A stretch of 64,000 bases of DNA from Rhyacophila brunnea. Lineage: Eukaryota > Arthropoda > Insecta > Trichoptera > Rhyacophilidae. The translations under genes and the position numbers were made by a program. The notes beneath the pieces are model-generated. The model saw nothing but the letters and a program-made list of their open reading frames with translations. It made no database searches and had not been told where the DNA came from. Each line of letters begins with the position of its first letter. The stretch's first letter is position 1. Shown in pieces: positions 1-11,620 of this stretch. The stretch spans positions 248,001 to 312,000 of the forward strand of contig JAGYXB010002069.1 in the NCBI GenBank assembly GCA_022495005.1, read 5' to 3'.

Positions 1-458
1 GTTGCTAGGACCACCCCCCTTAGCAACCAACAATAGTCTTTTACTTTTTACGGATTTTTCTGAAATAACTTTCGATACAAAACGGAATTAACTGAAAATG
101 AATTCAATTCCGCTTTGAAAGAATGCATTGGCACTGTGTTCTGATATATTCTAAAAGTTTCAAATGTCTAGCTAGTCGGGAAGTTAGTTAAAAATCGATT
201 GCAAGATTTGTACTGGACGAACAACCACCGGACAAACAAGAATACGAGCTAATAAAAACGTTGTAAAATAGATAAATGTAAGATATTTAGAGATGCTTAT
301 ATTTGTCCTGTTGTTAAACCATTAATGTTAATTAATACATTTTGTTTCCACTTTCAATAAATAATATTATATCGGTATTATCTGATTTTTAAAACCGGTA
401 TTTCGGTATCTAAAAATACTAAGACACCGGTTTTGAAATACCGGTATTGCAATCCCTA
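1..458. repeat. Right part of a hAT-like non-autonomous element, left end outside the window
   Basis: The stretch ends in palindromic ACCGGTATT-type sequence followed by GCAATCCCTA at 449-458. On the other strand this reads TAGGGATTGCAATACCGG, a form common at hAT ends. A better-preserved element of similar style with an 8 bp duplication lies at 9982-10650. No coding sequence was seen, and the left end and target duplication cannot be checked here. Confidence 0.3.
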
Positions 459-759
459 CCTATGCCTACAATATTCTTAGAATCCACTGCCGCGCCGCGT
501 GTTATCAAAGTGTGCCAGCATAATATTGATTGTTTTCCCACATGCCGGCGAGTCTTCGAGAAGCCGTATTGAAAAAATATGCCGCCGACACACGACTATG
601 GTTTTTGAATTATAGGCCATCCATGGACTGAAACCGTATGCGGCTTCGAACCGTGTGCTATAATTAATACTAAGCTTATCTTTTTTGGTCATGGAAATAT
701 ATTTCCACAAAGTATAAGTAAAGTATAAGCATCTGATCGTATCCGTTTATACTTTATAC

Positions 760-1739
760 CAGGGGGCGGCAAACTTTTTGGATGGAGGGCCAAATTCAAG
801 AATTCAAAATGAGCGGCGGGCCGCAAGTAAAATACCATTTTTAGATATACACTATTAATTATCACGAAAAATAAACATTACAAAAAAATTAATGAGAAGT
901 ATGAAACTGTTGTACATTTTTAAAAAAAAATTTAAATTCAGGTGTTAATTTTGTAGTTGATATTCTCAAAACTGCTTGTAAATGGGCATCGGAGATATTT
1001 GATCGTAAAGAATTTTTATTGAGGTTCATGATCGAAAATGTTTGTTCACATATATAGGTTGATCCAAAAATAACGAACATTTTCTTGCATAATCTTTAAG
1101 GGCATTGTAAAATTTGGAGATTTCTTCACGACGATGCAATTCTCTTAAATCAGTGTCACACTGCAGATCAATAATCTCAAGTTGTAGCTCTGTCGGTACA
1201 CTATCAATATCTATTGAAAATGAATCGCGTACTATTGCTAAACTTGTCTCAATTTTTCGGAAGTCACCAAATCTTTGTGAAAAATCGTCATCCAGAGCTT
1301 TAATAATTTTACCATATTCTTCAAATTTATATTCTGGTATATTCAGCAACTTCAAAGCTGGAAAGTAGTCCACGTTTTTATTCAATATTTGTCGAAGGAA
1401 TAACTTGAGTTTTAATTGAAATCCATTCAAACTTTTTACCATATCATGGGCATATATTTTTTTTCCTTGCAACGCAGAGTTAAAAGTATTTAAATGTGTC
1501 ATGATGTTCAACGTAGAAAATAGTGGTTACATAGTGTGAGACGAGACGCAAGGAAGACGTACTGAGATAATACATTTACGAAACAATAAATTTTTCAAAT
1601 TTTAATCTATTGTCAATATTTTTTTAAAAATTATAAAAAAAGTTATTCGTAATCAGAAGTACAATTAATGACGGCGGGCCGCAAAAAAATACCCGGCGGG
1701 CCACATGCGGCCCGCGGGCCGCAGTTTGTCCCCCCCCTG
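760..1739 (-). mobile_element. Internally deleted hAT transposon with 8 bp target duplication CTTTATAC
   Basis: Left end CAGGGGGCGGCAAACTT and right end (inverted) CAGGGGGGGACAAACTG are terminal inverted repeats. They are flanked by the perfect duplication CTTTATAC at 752-759 and 1740-1747. GC-rich subterminal blocks (GGCGGGCCGC) occur at both ends. An 8 bp duplication with CAG-type ends is diagnostic of hAT. The 980 bp length can hold only the C-terminal part of a transposase, seen on the minus strand. Confidence 0.9.
889..1511 (-). pseudogene. C-terminal remnant of a hAT transposase (GTF2IRD2/KIAA-like)
   Basis: Two overlapping minus-strand frames (1511-1026, then 1080-889) together read as the end of a hAT transposase of the kind annotated as GTF2I repeat domain-containing protein 2-like. 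The second frame holds the typical FGSTYICEQTFSIMN block, which contains the family's catalytic Glu, followed by a LRSNISDAHLQAVLRI-type dimerisation segment. A frameshift near 1080 joins the frames. The zinc finger and the first catalytic regions are absent, so this is a non-functional relic carried by the 980 bp element. The family assignment rests on recognised motifs only. Confidence 0.75.
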
Positions 1740-2133
1740 CTTTATACCATACACTTACATTTACAAAGTTAGTGAAAATATATTTTCATGAACAAAAATC
1801 ATAAGTTTAGTATGGCACACCGATCTAAACCGCATACGGTTTCAGTCCATGGATGGCCTCTTTATCGTTGATACTAACTAAATACGACAATTATTATTGT
1901 AATAAATCGACGAAGCGGCAGCGTAGTGTACCGTTTAATCAACCGTAATAAATTGATATACAATTCATTTAAGTGTAAACGGAACATCCTGCCTTTCAAA
2001 GTTGTGCTGGGAGCATCCCAGGAGTTACCAAGACCCTGGTTGTGAATGGCGTCCTCTACTGACCAGCCTAGACTCGCCAAAGTGTATATCAGTGGCGAAG
2101 ACTCCATAGTATGCGATTATTTAAACTATTTAA

Positions 2134-2497
2134 GGCTATACTTCAGTTGAGGCATGGTCTAAAAAGATCGTGGCTAGGCGATGTGCGGATTTTGCAAATG
2201 ACGCGTGCCGAACGAAATATAATTTGTCATAAAAATCCAACATGCGTTCATTTAATGTTATGTTTATTGTTATATTACTAATATTAATAGTATATTCATT
2301 GGCATGTTTTCTTTTTCAAGTACATACGTAAAGTTTTTTAGTCATCTTTACACGATTTAAGATTATATTCATCCGACGCCATGACAAAACAAATCGACGT
2401 GCGCACACCTCGACTATCGGTCTCCGATTGGCGACGAATGCCAAATTTCGCCGCACCTACTGTTGACAATTATTTGCCGTTTCACTGAAATACGCTT
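2134..2497. mobile_element. TTAA-flanked MITE, copy 1 of 3
   Basis: The element begins GGCTATACTTCAGTTGAGG and ends near TTTCACTGAAATACGC, with TTAA at 2130-2133 and 2498-2501. It has no coding capacity. Related copies are at 51630-51999 (opposite orientation) and 59716-60090. All share the internal GTCTAAAAAGATCG and TAGGCGATG blocks. The TTAA duplication fits piggyBac-type or Harbinger (TWA) MITEs, and the ends alone do not settle which. Confidence 0.75.
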
Positions 2498-2565
2498 TTA
2501 AAGCATAATATAATCAAGCGAAAATTATTTTTCTTAAGAAGATATTATCTTCTATCGTTTATTAA

Positions 2566-3231
2566 GGGGGGACATGCTCGTCGTAGGTCAAAATTGAGTT
2601 TTTATTGTATTTTCAAACCATGATCCTGGACACTCCTTAAAGTTGTAGATAATCTATTTATATAATTTTGAAGCCTTATTATCCTTTATAGTTATTTTAA
2701 ACATTTGATGACTGCATAAAGTATTTTTGTTATATAAAATAGTATTCTTTTAAACCTCTCGCTCTAATTTTTTAGAATATAGTCATATTTCGGTACATAA
2801 CTGTGCAGTGGTGTTAAGATTTTTTACATTTATTAATTTTAAACGCATTTATAAAATCATTAGTATAATTTATTACGAGATAATTTTTGTAAAATATTCA
2901 CGATAAAAAATTATATTGATAATCTCTGTGATCCCAAATTTGACAAGAATTAGGCATTTTATTATTCAAAAAAATCGGCAAGATTAACACATTTGAAGAT
3001 GATTCTAAAGATATTTATTATAAGCTATGTTTTTGACCATTCAAGTGTGATAAACATCTTATGAATAACGATTGCTTTATAATAATTATTGACCTAAGAA
3101 TAAGGTAGTGTTTTTTTGAAATACGCCATTTCTTTTGGCATTCCCCAGTGGTTAAGCTACAACATACGGCCGTAGCCATAAATTGACAAACTATAATTGA
3201 AGTAGGGAGTATGATTATTTTATATTCTACA
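2566..3231. repeat. Arm of a TTAA foldback family, interrupted by hAT at 3232
   Basis: The arm starts GGGGGGACATGCTCG after TTAA at 2562-2565. It runs closely parallel to the inverse complement of about 36600-37284, and its last 380 bp also match 35451-35840. The hAT at 3232-6095 lies in it, and I could not follow the rest of the family member after 6103. No coding sequence was seen. Confidence 0.65.
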
Positions 3232-6095
3232 CAGGGCTTTTTTTTTAAAAAAAAAGGTGCCGGAACTCACTTCATGTCAAGCTTTTTACTAAATAAAATT
3301 ATATTCAAAATAAATGTCACTTAAATGAAATTTAAAGGAGCTATGCCACGAAACGAACAAAAAAAGGTTGATTTTTACGATAATTTTTTATTTTAGTCAA
3401 AACAAAGCTACAGAAACAATAAAATACATACATTATATTTGAAATATATTGTACAAATAAGACTAAATAAGACTAACTTTAAAATATAATTGTAAATACA
3501 TTTGTAATGTATTTATTTATGAACTTGAATAAAAGTTTAGAGTGATTTCCAAAGTTTTTCCAATTCTCGTCTGATACATCATCTCGATTCCTTTTCTTAG
3601 TGTTAGAGTCTAAGGCCGAATGTCTTCCTTTAAGTAACCACCTATCAACATATTTTGAAGGATCGAAAAGTGTCAAGGGTGGTCCCACGAGTTTGATGAA
3701 AAAGAGTGCCGAAACTGTTTTAGTGTTTAACGAAGCTCTTGTTGGGGTAGTAATAAGATTCATTTGCGAAAACCCCCATTCACATTCACTTGAAGAAATG
3801 GGAATAGAATTCAGAGCATATACCAAACGCAAGAGTTTTTCAGAATATGTCTTTTCGAGAATGTATTCACGAAATCCACGAATCATTTCTCGTTCATCTA
3901 GTTGTAGCCTGATCGAAATGTTTCTAATTTCCATCTCTCCAAATGTCAACCGATTATCAATGTATTCAGGCCAATATTTTTGGTCAAGTACGCGAGCCCA
4001 AAGTGCAAACTCAACATCTTTATTATCTAACAGCCTTTTTTCAATTGACGTTTTCAACGTGGAATAAAATATTTTCGGATCAATAGGAGGATCATTTTTA
4101 GAAACTTTTTCGTGAAGTAAAACTCTACGAAAATGCAGATTGCTTATAGCAGCTGCAGCACATTTATAATAGGGTCCAAAATTCTGTTTTCTTTCTTCAA
4201 AAACTTGAACGAGTTCATTTATTTTTCGATTTGCAATGTAAAGGTTCACATTGCGATTTTGTAGGTCCAAACTAAGTTCCGACAATTCTTGGAGAGCGTC
4301 GCACATCAATGCTAGATCCAATAAAAATGCTGTTGATGTTATTTTGTTCTTGAAGCCACTGTAAGTACACTTGTCATTTTTATCTCTTGTAGGGTCATTC
4401 ATCGCTTCTTCAAAATGACGCACAAGGGATTCATAATTATTCCACACAGCCGAAACTGAACGAAAACTAGATGCTACCCATCGGGTACTTAAAACTCTTC
4501 CGATTTTCAGTACCTCAACGCCTAGTGATTTTGCACATAAATGCAACTCTCTATTATTTTTCGGCGACGCGTGGTATAAAACATAAAGTTTATCAATAAA
4601 TGATTTGAATCTATTGATCCCTGAAATTTTTTTTACAACATCACTTACTGATAATTCTAATCTGTGATTAGTATAATGCCAAACTATAATTGAAGGAAAT
4701 TTTTCTGTCAGCAATTTTTTCACTCCATTTTTAGAACCTAACATCACAGCAGCGCCGTCGCATGCAACCGAAACTAAATATTTTTTTAAATATTCTTCTG
4801 TCATCCCATATAAATCAAAAGATTGGAGTAATGATTCAAATATTCCTTTTGCCGTTACCTCTTTAAGTTCAATCAAATCCAAAAACAAATTAATTGGTGA
4901 ATTCATTCCAACACTTCGACACAGCATCGAACATACACAATGAGGGTGGTTTTTTGGCTTATGGTGGTAGACTCATCAATTATCAAAGAAATTATATTTT
5001 TCGATTGAACAATTTCTTTGAAAACATTTTTTCTCATTTCATCACATATATGATTTACAATGTTAACACACGCGTTAGTGGAATGGAGAATATGACCCAT
5101 TTCGATCCCATTTAGTTCTTTGAGATTAATTTCACTTTCAAACATATTGAATGATTGATTTTCCTTAGCTACTTTATATGCAGTTCGAAAAATGTTTGCT
5201 GTTATTACTTTTTCGCGAGATAACGATTTTAAAAAAGTATTTTCAATCTGCTTTTTTTTGGCTATAGAAATGATTTTTAACGCTGCTTTGTGTGCAATAG
5301 ATCCTCTGTGATCGAAAATTTTTTTTCGAAGTGACCCCAATTGTAGCTTCCTCTCTTTCCCCGAATACGTGATTTCATTATTGGCCCATTCTTTGGATAT
5401 TTTCATTCCCATTGTCGTTTCAGTTCCAATAGTTCCAACGTTTCTGCAAATTGTGCAGCCAAGTTTCATTTTGTGTACGTTCAACCATTCGTTTTTTGAG
5501 CAAAAATCGTTTTTTGATCTAATGACCAGCAGTCTGGCCAATCGTTTTGAGTTCGACCTTGATCCCCGAGATCAGCTAGAGATGATTCAGGAACATCTAC
5601 ATGTACCGATATTTCCATATCTTCTGTCATCGTTTCTGTTTTGAGCTTTTTATTTGCGGAATCGGCGCCGCTGCCGGTGGTTGAGAAGTAACAGGAAATT
5701 TTTTTCATATTTAAACTTGGGGTTGCACTAAATAATATATAAAATAGTTGCACAACACGTAATCGTAACACAAACCGACTAAACAAACGTAAATAACAAT
5801 ATACGCAGATGCTGCCATGCGATAAACGTCAAACTGTCAAAATCATAATACGCAGCATACGTATGAAGCTAGTTACATACGCATGTTTGCTATTTAAACT
5901 ATACGGTTACTTCACTAACACTAACACCCCAACATTCAAAATGGCTTCCACCTGTACCTTATTTTATCATTTTAACGAATTATTATTGTAATTACTTAAG
6001 CGCAAATATTTTTTCGTTTAATTGATTTTGAAATAAAACCGTGAAAAAAGGTGCCGGAACGCCGTTCCACCGCGTTAAATGGAAAAAAAGCCCTG
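3232..6095 (-). mobile_element. Near full-length hAT transposon, 8 bp target duplication ATTCTACA
   Basis: The ends are CAGGGCTTTTTTTT on the left and, inverted, CAGGGCTTTTTTTCC on the right. Both are followed inward by GGTGCCGGAAC-type sequence. The perfect duplication ATTCTACA lies at 3224-3231 and 6096-6103. The element is 2864 bp, the right size for an autonomous hAT. It carries a minus-strand transposase frame over most of its length, broken twice. Clean ends and an exact target duplication suggest a fairly recent insertion. Confidence 0.93.
3479..5708 (-). pseudogene. hAT transposase, KIAA1586-like, two frameshifts
   Basis: The likely start is the ATG at 5708 (MKKISCYFSTTG). The coding runs in three frames: to about 5481, then about 5541-4903, then 4927-3479, together about 740 codons. 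An N-terminal BED-like finger has CTIC and later HRGSIAH. The three RNase H-fold acids are all visible: Asp in SLIIDESTT, Asp in VACDGAAVM and Glu in SSSECEWGFSQMN. The hAT C/H block reads WHYTNHRLEL. So the active site is complete and only the two frameshifts (near 5500 and 4915) break it. Proteins of this type are often annotated E3 SUMO-protein ligase KIAA1586-like in insects, though here it is plainly a transposase inside its own element. An assembly or sequencing error at either break is possible. Confidence 0.88.
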
Positions 6096-6210
6096 ATTCT
6101 ACATAAATAATATAATTTGCAGACGACATCTGTCTTATTTGTAGGAATGTATTATAAAATAATATAATATATTATATTAAAAGGTAAGATATATTTTTTT
6201 TTGTAGTTAA

Positions 6211-6648
6211 GGGGTATCCTTATACCAACAGGCATCTAGCGGGAAAATACGAAGCTTGCAATTTGATACATTTTTTGATAATTTACAATTTAAACTGTAT
6301 TAATTAATAAATATGTATCTGAAAACATTAAAAAGATTTTTTTTAAGTCAAAGATAAACTTACAATTATTGTAATAAAATGTGAATTTGTTGCAGGGTCC
6401 CATCTTATTATAAGATTATATTTTATGGTCATATTTATTATTAAAATTTAGTTTATTAAGTTTTCAATTTTTGACCGCTTAGATTTTTGACTAATTCATC
6501 GTTTTAATATTAAAAAAAACATTGATTTTTATAAAAATGTAAATGTGTATAATTTGAAATCCTTTTTATTTGTAAAATATCAAAAATGTCTCAAATATCA
6601 AGCTTCGTATTTTTCCGCTAGGTGCCTCTGCTGGCATGCCTCTCCCCC
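6211..6648. mobile_element. TTAA-flanked MITE, 438 bp
   Basis: TTAA at 6207-6210 and 6649-6652. The inner ends hold GCGGGAAAATACGAAGC and, inverted, CGGAAAAATACGAAGC. The interior is AT-rich and has no reading frame. It is the unit-length relative of the longer palindromic copy that follows. Confidence 0.7.
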
Positions 6649-6674
6649 TTAAGATGAACAACATTCAAATTTAA

Positions 6675-7514
6675 GGGGGATGCTTATACTATCAGAGGCG
6701 AAAAGAGGCACCTAACGGAAAAATACGAAGGTTGCAATTTGAGATTTTTTTTGATAATTTACAATTTCAACTGTAGTAATTAATAAATATGTATCTGAAA
6801 ACACTAAAAAGATTTTTTATTTTTTTTTAAATTTTAAGATAAACTGGCAATTGTAAAAAAATGTAATAAAATGTGAATTCGTTGCAGGGTCAAATCTTAT
6901 TATTACATTATATTTTATGGCCATATTTATTATTAAAATTTAGTTTATTAAGTTTTAGATTTTATATGGTATAGATTTTTGACTAATTCATCGTTTTAAT
7001 ATTTTTTATGTACTTATATTTTAAAAAACATCGATTTTAAAAAATATATAAATGTGTATAACTTGAAATCCTTTTTATTTATATCAAATTTTATTTTAGG
7101 CATGGTCACGATATTGAAGCTCGAGTTGATATAAATAAAAAGGATTTCAAGTTATACAGATTTATATTTTTATAAAAATCGATGTTTTTAAAAATATATA
7201 TAAAAAATATTAAAACAATGAATTAGTCAAAAATCTACACCACATAAAATCTAAAACTTAATAAACTAAATTTTGATGATAATTATGACCATAAAATATA
7301 ATGCAATAATAAGATTTGACCCTGCAACGAATTCACATTTTTTTACAATTGTAAGTTTATCTTTAAGTTTAAAAAAAAATAAAAAATCTTTTTAATGTTT
7401 TCGGATACATATTTATTTAAATAATACAGTTGAAATTGTAAATTATCAAAAAAAATCTCAAATTGCAAGCTTCGTATATTTCCGCTAGGTTCTCTGCTGG
7501 CATGCGTCTCCCCC
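6675..7514. repeat. Palindromic double copy of the same TTAA MITE
   Basis: TTAA precedes at 6671-6674. The right flank reads TTTT, so the second site has decayed. Two arms of about 400 bp run head to head around 7095-7125 and are close inverse copies, including the shared AAATACGAAGG/C and TGCAGGGTCAAATCTT blocks. A transcript across this would fold into a long hairpin. There is no coding sequence. Confidence 0.75.
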
Positions 7515-7518
7515 TTTT

Positions 7519-7913
7519 CCCCTAAAATTGTTCGTCTTTGTGGCGACTATTTCGGACGATCCAACGGCTGGTTTTAGCAACAAAAGTGCGTGCAGGCAGT
7601 GCTCGAGTTGAAATACAATGCGTCCGGCCGGAGTCGTGGACGCGCTTTGCTTTCCCACACCCCGAGGCGGTAGGCGGTCTCAATAGCAATGTTAGCATCA
7701 ACTATCTTCGCTTCTCTCGGCCAGTAGAGAGAACTAGTTATTTAGTAGATCTTCTACTTGCAATGTGCGTGTGCCGATTTCATACATTCCACGCGTATCA
7801 CACACGTGCTTGTGCGTCGATATATAGATGGCATTAGACAGCGTTGGGCGTAGCTGGACATTTTTGCATTAGAAAAACCGTAACAATACAAGAAATCGGG
7901 TCTAGGACGATTT
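7519..7913. other. No gene or repeat recognised
   Basis: Moderately GC-rich sequence at 7540-7700 with a plus-strand frame of 99 codons (7538-7837). Its translation shows no recognisable domain, and no copy elsewhere in the window was noticed. Confidence 0.4.
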
Positions 7914-8290
7914 GGCGCCGGGACAACTGGACGCCACGCAATTCGAAATTAAATACACGTTAGGTACTTTTAAAAATATATTTAATATTATTATTTATAT
8001 TTAAATTATTATATTATGATTTAATAGTTGGTGAGAATTTAAATATGCACACGTAAATAATGATTTAATCGTGCATATGTTTAAGTTCCAACGAAAAAAG
8101 AGTTGTTTATTTTATATAAAGCCTTAGGCATGGTAATTCTCAATCCGCAATAAAAAAAACATTATGTTAAGAGTAATATGAATTAAAACTACTAAGTAGT
8201 AGATAGAAACTGATTAAAATTCCTCGTCTACCTTATGTATACGTGTCTACGACAGTGCGGCGTCCAATTATCCTGGCGTCCAGTTGTCCC
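7914..8290. repeat. MITE with GGGACAACTGGACGCC ends
   Basis: GCGCCGGGACAACTGGAC at the left is mirrored by GGCGTCCAGTTGTCCC at 8274-8290. Both sides have a second GCGTCC-type block. The interior is AT-rich and non-coding. No target duplication was established, so the boundaries are approximate. Confidence 0.6.
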
Positions 8291-8309
8291 ATTCCCAAAA
8301 AATCATAAC

Positions 8310-9230
8310 CAGTGACGTCCCGTGGGGGCATGGCATCGGGGGTTACTCTGAGATGCTGACGCATCCCCGATGTTATTATTATCCGTTCTGGTGTGTGCGT
8401 GATATGGAGCTTCGAGTAGTGAGGAATGATATACAGTGGTTACATTTCTTGGTTTTGTAGTGTAGATACACACGGCAATATACAGGACTGTCACATTAGT
8501 TTTTACGTTGTGTTGATATGTTTACATTTTATTTATGATTTGATTTTTTAAGTTGAGCTTTATGCGGAGTTTCGCGCATAATTGGACTATACCGTTGAAG
8601 AGGCGGAATACAACTAATTTAATGCCTGTCATTTCCTGTTTGTATTATTATCTATGCTATATAAATGAGCATAGATAATAATGCGTCCGTTGTAGGGTTA
8701 AGTAAACTTTTACAATCCCACATCCTAAAGCGAGCCCCCAGGCCAGGATCTTTATCGGGCCCCCTTACCTATCGCTAGGGTTAAAGCAGTGTAACGCTCT
8801 ACAGAAACGTTTTCCAAATGGTGTTAAAATTAAGAGTATTGAGTGTATTTTTAGCGACGTTTTGTATTTTTCAATAAATCCACTTGAGTTATGAAGTTTT
8901 AGAATATCGACACACAATAATCAAAATTTGCATCGCACAATTACGTATTTTAAAATTGAATATTCTTAAAGTAAAAATTTTAAAATTAATTTAAATTTTT
9001 AAAATTTAAATTTTAATAAAATTTAATTTAAATTAAAAAGCAGGCAACATTTTTACCATTAGAGTAAATTTGTATTCATCTCACTTATAAGGTAGTCGCA
9101 CCACGCGAAGCCCCCAGGCTAGAGCCCTGTCAGCCCCCCCTTGTGAGGGCCATGCGTGGGGTATTGAGGTGCTGGCGATTAAGTGAGTACAAGTGACATA
9201 ATTAAAAAAAAATCATAACCAATGACGTCC
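8310..9230. repeat. Sequence between two direct copies of a hAT-type end
   Basis: AAAAAATCATAACCAGTGACGTCC at 8297-8320 recurs with two changes at 9207-9230, both followed by a G-rich GTGGGGG block. The roughly 910 bp between them is non-coding and AT-rich at 8800-9060. It holds two CCCCCAGGC-type blocks near 8737 and 9109. CAGTGACGTCC starts a hAT-like family also seen at 12657, 13450, 15264 and 35242. A tandem duplication or two adjacent insertions would explain the arrangement. Confidence 0.5.
8644..8682. repeat. Perfect 15 bp hairpin
   Basis: ATTATTATCTATGCT at 8644-8658 and its exact inverse complement at 8668-8682 enclose a 9-base loop. The role is unknown. It may be a small relic of a foldback element. 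Confidence 0.6.
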
Positions 9231-9840
9231 TGTGGGGGTAGGCAGATCATGCAAAGGAAGGCATGTTATAAAGGTCGAAATATGAAAGAACGGATACAAC
9301 TTTTGAGAGCGGTAGCCATTTTCCATTAAGTAGACAATGACGTCGTTTCACTAGAAAGTATTGACATCTTAATTTTTTTACCGACCATATCTGATCCTAA
9401 TAAGATCATATGGACCTCCACAAAGTGGAGGTTTGTATTAACAGATTTTTGTTTTTACAAGAAATGGATGTCAGCCACTTGCTCAACCTATTAGGTCCAT
9501 ACTCTGACTCACAAAAAATGAAAAAAACAATACATATGTGTATTTGCCAGACCCAGGATTCGAACCTGGGACCCACGACGCTATAGGCCGACGCTTAAGC
9601 CGCGCGGCCATCAAGTGGGAAGCATATAAAATCCTGACAACATAGCCATTGTTATATTGTAATACATATTATTGCAATGACGGTTTATCGCATAGGCAAA
9701 ATTTTCACAAAAGTGCCTCCAAACTTGACAGCACCACAAACCTTCACGTACCTAAAACCACCAATGTTATGGAGTAGGTTTCATGCAAATTCTCTAATTC
9801 TCAGTAGACTGTGTATATCTATCAATGTAAAGATTTTTAT
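9220..9840 (+). repeat. CAGTGACGTCC-family hAT-like copy containing a SINE
   Basis: A diverged left end (AATGACGTCCTGTGGGGG) is followed by sequence resembling 13450-13800: GGATACAACTTTTGAGAG, then after the SINE GTTTATCGCATAGGC and GTGCCTCCAAAC. The comparison shows that the SINE at about 9390-9620 was inserted into, or lies beside, this copy. The right end was not identified. Confidence 0.5.
9390..9620 (-). mobile_element. tRNA-derived SINE, minus strand
   Basis: On the minus strand a tRNA-like head at about 9617-9543 has an A box (TGGCCGCGCGGCTT), a B box (GGTTCGAATCC) and a good T arm (CCAGG/CCTGG). The 5' acceptor strand does not pair with the 3' one, so it is not a functional tRNA. The body down to about 9390 includes a TGGAGGTCCATATGATC block that recurs in the second copy at 36355-36550. 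Confidence 0.7.
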
Positions 9841-9981
9841 ATGTACGTATTTGTTTTTTTAATTATTATTTTATTTCACCTACGATACATTCCACTCGCG
9901 GTGGGTACGGTGGAATAAACGCGCAGGGTACACGTACTGCAGTTTCAAAAACACTGCTTTAAATCGCTATACAGTATACAG

Positions 9982-10650
9982 TAAGGATTGGCATTTTTTC
10001 CATTGTTAATATAAAATTTATGTATTTACAAATAACATTGATAAAATCGGTCAAAAATAAATCTAGTATAATTTATACTATTTAAGACATTTATTGTTAA
10101 TATTGTATACGTTCAATCTTGGAAATACACAAGTTTAATGGATTAAATAATATTGTAATATAAATAATAATGTGAATTTAATAAGAGATTGCTGTTTCTG
10201 ATAGTACAGACTTAATGAATGGATTAGCGAGATTTAAAATAGTAAAGCAAATAATCATGGCGTACTTATGGCCTTTCCGCTTGATAAATTTAATTAGGCA
10301 GTCAAACATGAAACTGCCGTAAAACGTATGATATCATGGTGGAATTACTTTGTTAAAAGTGGGAAGCATTGTTTTTTTCCAATCTTTCCATTTTTAATAA
10401 TTCATGTGAAAAAATAAAATTAATCGGCAACCTACACATGGGTATAAATCAAACTTCATTCAAACTCAGTTTATTTCTAATGTAGTTATTTTTTTATTAA
10501 AAGTATTTTTTCTGTTATATTTTCGCTTTTATTTTATTATCCATAAAAATTGATAAAAAAATCAATCCCGAAATCACGGAAATTATGTTTATCAATCCCG
10601 GGATTCATAGGTATCGAAAATAGCTCGGGATCCCGGGATTGGAATCCCTA
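9982..10650. mobile_element. Non-autonomous hAT, target duplication GTATACAG
   Basis: The left end is TAAGGATTGGCA. The right end, inverted, is TAGGGATTCCAATCCC. The perfect 8 bp duplication GTATACAG lies at 9974-9981 and 10651-10658. The interior is AT-rich. The right subterminal region is full of short CCCGGGAT palindromes. No coding sequence. Confidence 0.8.
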
Positions 10651-11612
10651 GTATACAGTATGCCTACTATAAATTTGGGTACGGCGGTCGGCTAGTAATT
10701 TAAAAAATACTTTTTTTATAGTATCGGCGCATGTTTTGATTGTGACCTTGCGACACCCGTGTGCACTGTACCGAGCGGCGTGTCCTCTCCCTCTCTCCGT
10801 GTCTTTCTTCACGCTGTTCTGACCAAAGCGGACTTGCTGTCTCGCTCGACCGGGTCGTGAAAACCGCACACAGCCGCCACCTACTTCCTTCGCGCCAGTC
10901 CACCGCGTTAGACACGTTATTGTCGCATACATTCGAAGATGGAATCTCTGGATATCTATTGATTCATTTCTTCTATAGTTTATACCAGTGGTCTTCAAAC
11001 TTTGTCGACTCACGGAACCATTGGAGTTAAGTGCCCTCCACCGAAACCGCCCCGCACCACACTCGGTCTTAATCGAGCGTATCGCGGGACCCTACAATTG
11101 GTGATGTGAAGCATCTGAATCAATTGGACTGGGAGTGTCCTGGGAGAAGATGCCCAAGACGCTACGCTCAAAGTGAGCATGACTGAGTTTAATGAGTTTA
11201 CTTTAATGCAAAGACAGGCAGAGACAAGCACAAGGAAATTACGAAAAGAAAATGAAGTTACGTTGTGTACCTAATAGCAAAGAAAACGAAACTAATCACA
11301 CGGACAGCAAAAATTATGTGAAGAGGGTTTTGCCTGGGGCACCGAAAATGTTTAGTACTCCACTGCTCCGGATGTTTTATTTTTATTATTATATTTTCGT
11401 CCTAAAATCCAATGAAAATATTATATATTGACACTTTGCATTGCATTTTTAACTTTGGAATTAATTGAAATACGGCAACACTGCCGAGTGTTAAATAACC
11501 TAACTCTTTTCGACAGAAGAGGCAGATAATGAAAGACGATTTACTGCCGGAAATTTTGTTTAATAGAATTAATAATGAAAAGGACGAATAATAAACCTTA
11601 TTTGAAAACCAT
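10651..11612. other. Non-coding stretch with one hAT left end
   Basis: Positions 10740-10920 are fairly GC-rich, and overlapping frames on both strands there (for example 10648-11013 minus) have no recognisable domain. At 10986 CAGTGGTCTTCAAACTTTG resembles Charlie-type hAT ends, but no matching right end was found. From 11240 on nothing is recognised. Confidence 0.4.
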
Positions 11613-11620
11613 ATTATATA

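Larger units (their letters stand above)
614..1859. repeat. Palindromic (foldback) repeat split by a hAT insertion
   Basis: Positions 614 to about 716 and about 1752 to 1859 are imperfect inverted copies. The outer ends read AGGCCATCCATGGACTG and, inverted, the same bases. With the hAT at 760-1739 removed, the remainder is a hairpin of about 260 bp. No convincing target duplication of the palindrome itself was found. The short reading frame at 477-710 overlaps the left arm and is not a gene. Confidence 0.6.

Noticed and set aside
9541..9617. Minus-strand tRNA gene
   Set aside because: A and B boxes and a good T arm are present, but the 5' acceptor strand does not pair and the anticodon arm is poor. 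The adjoining body recurs at 36355-36550, so it is a SINE head.
10648..11013. 121-codon minus-strand frame
   Set aside because: It starts in a hAT terminal region and runs through GC-rich sequence that is open in several frames on both strands, with no family resemblance.
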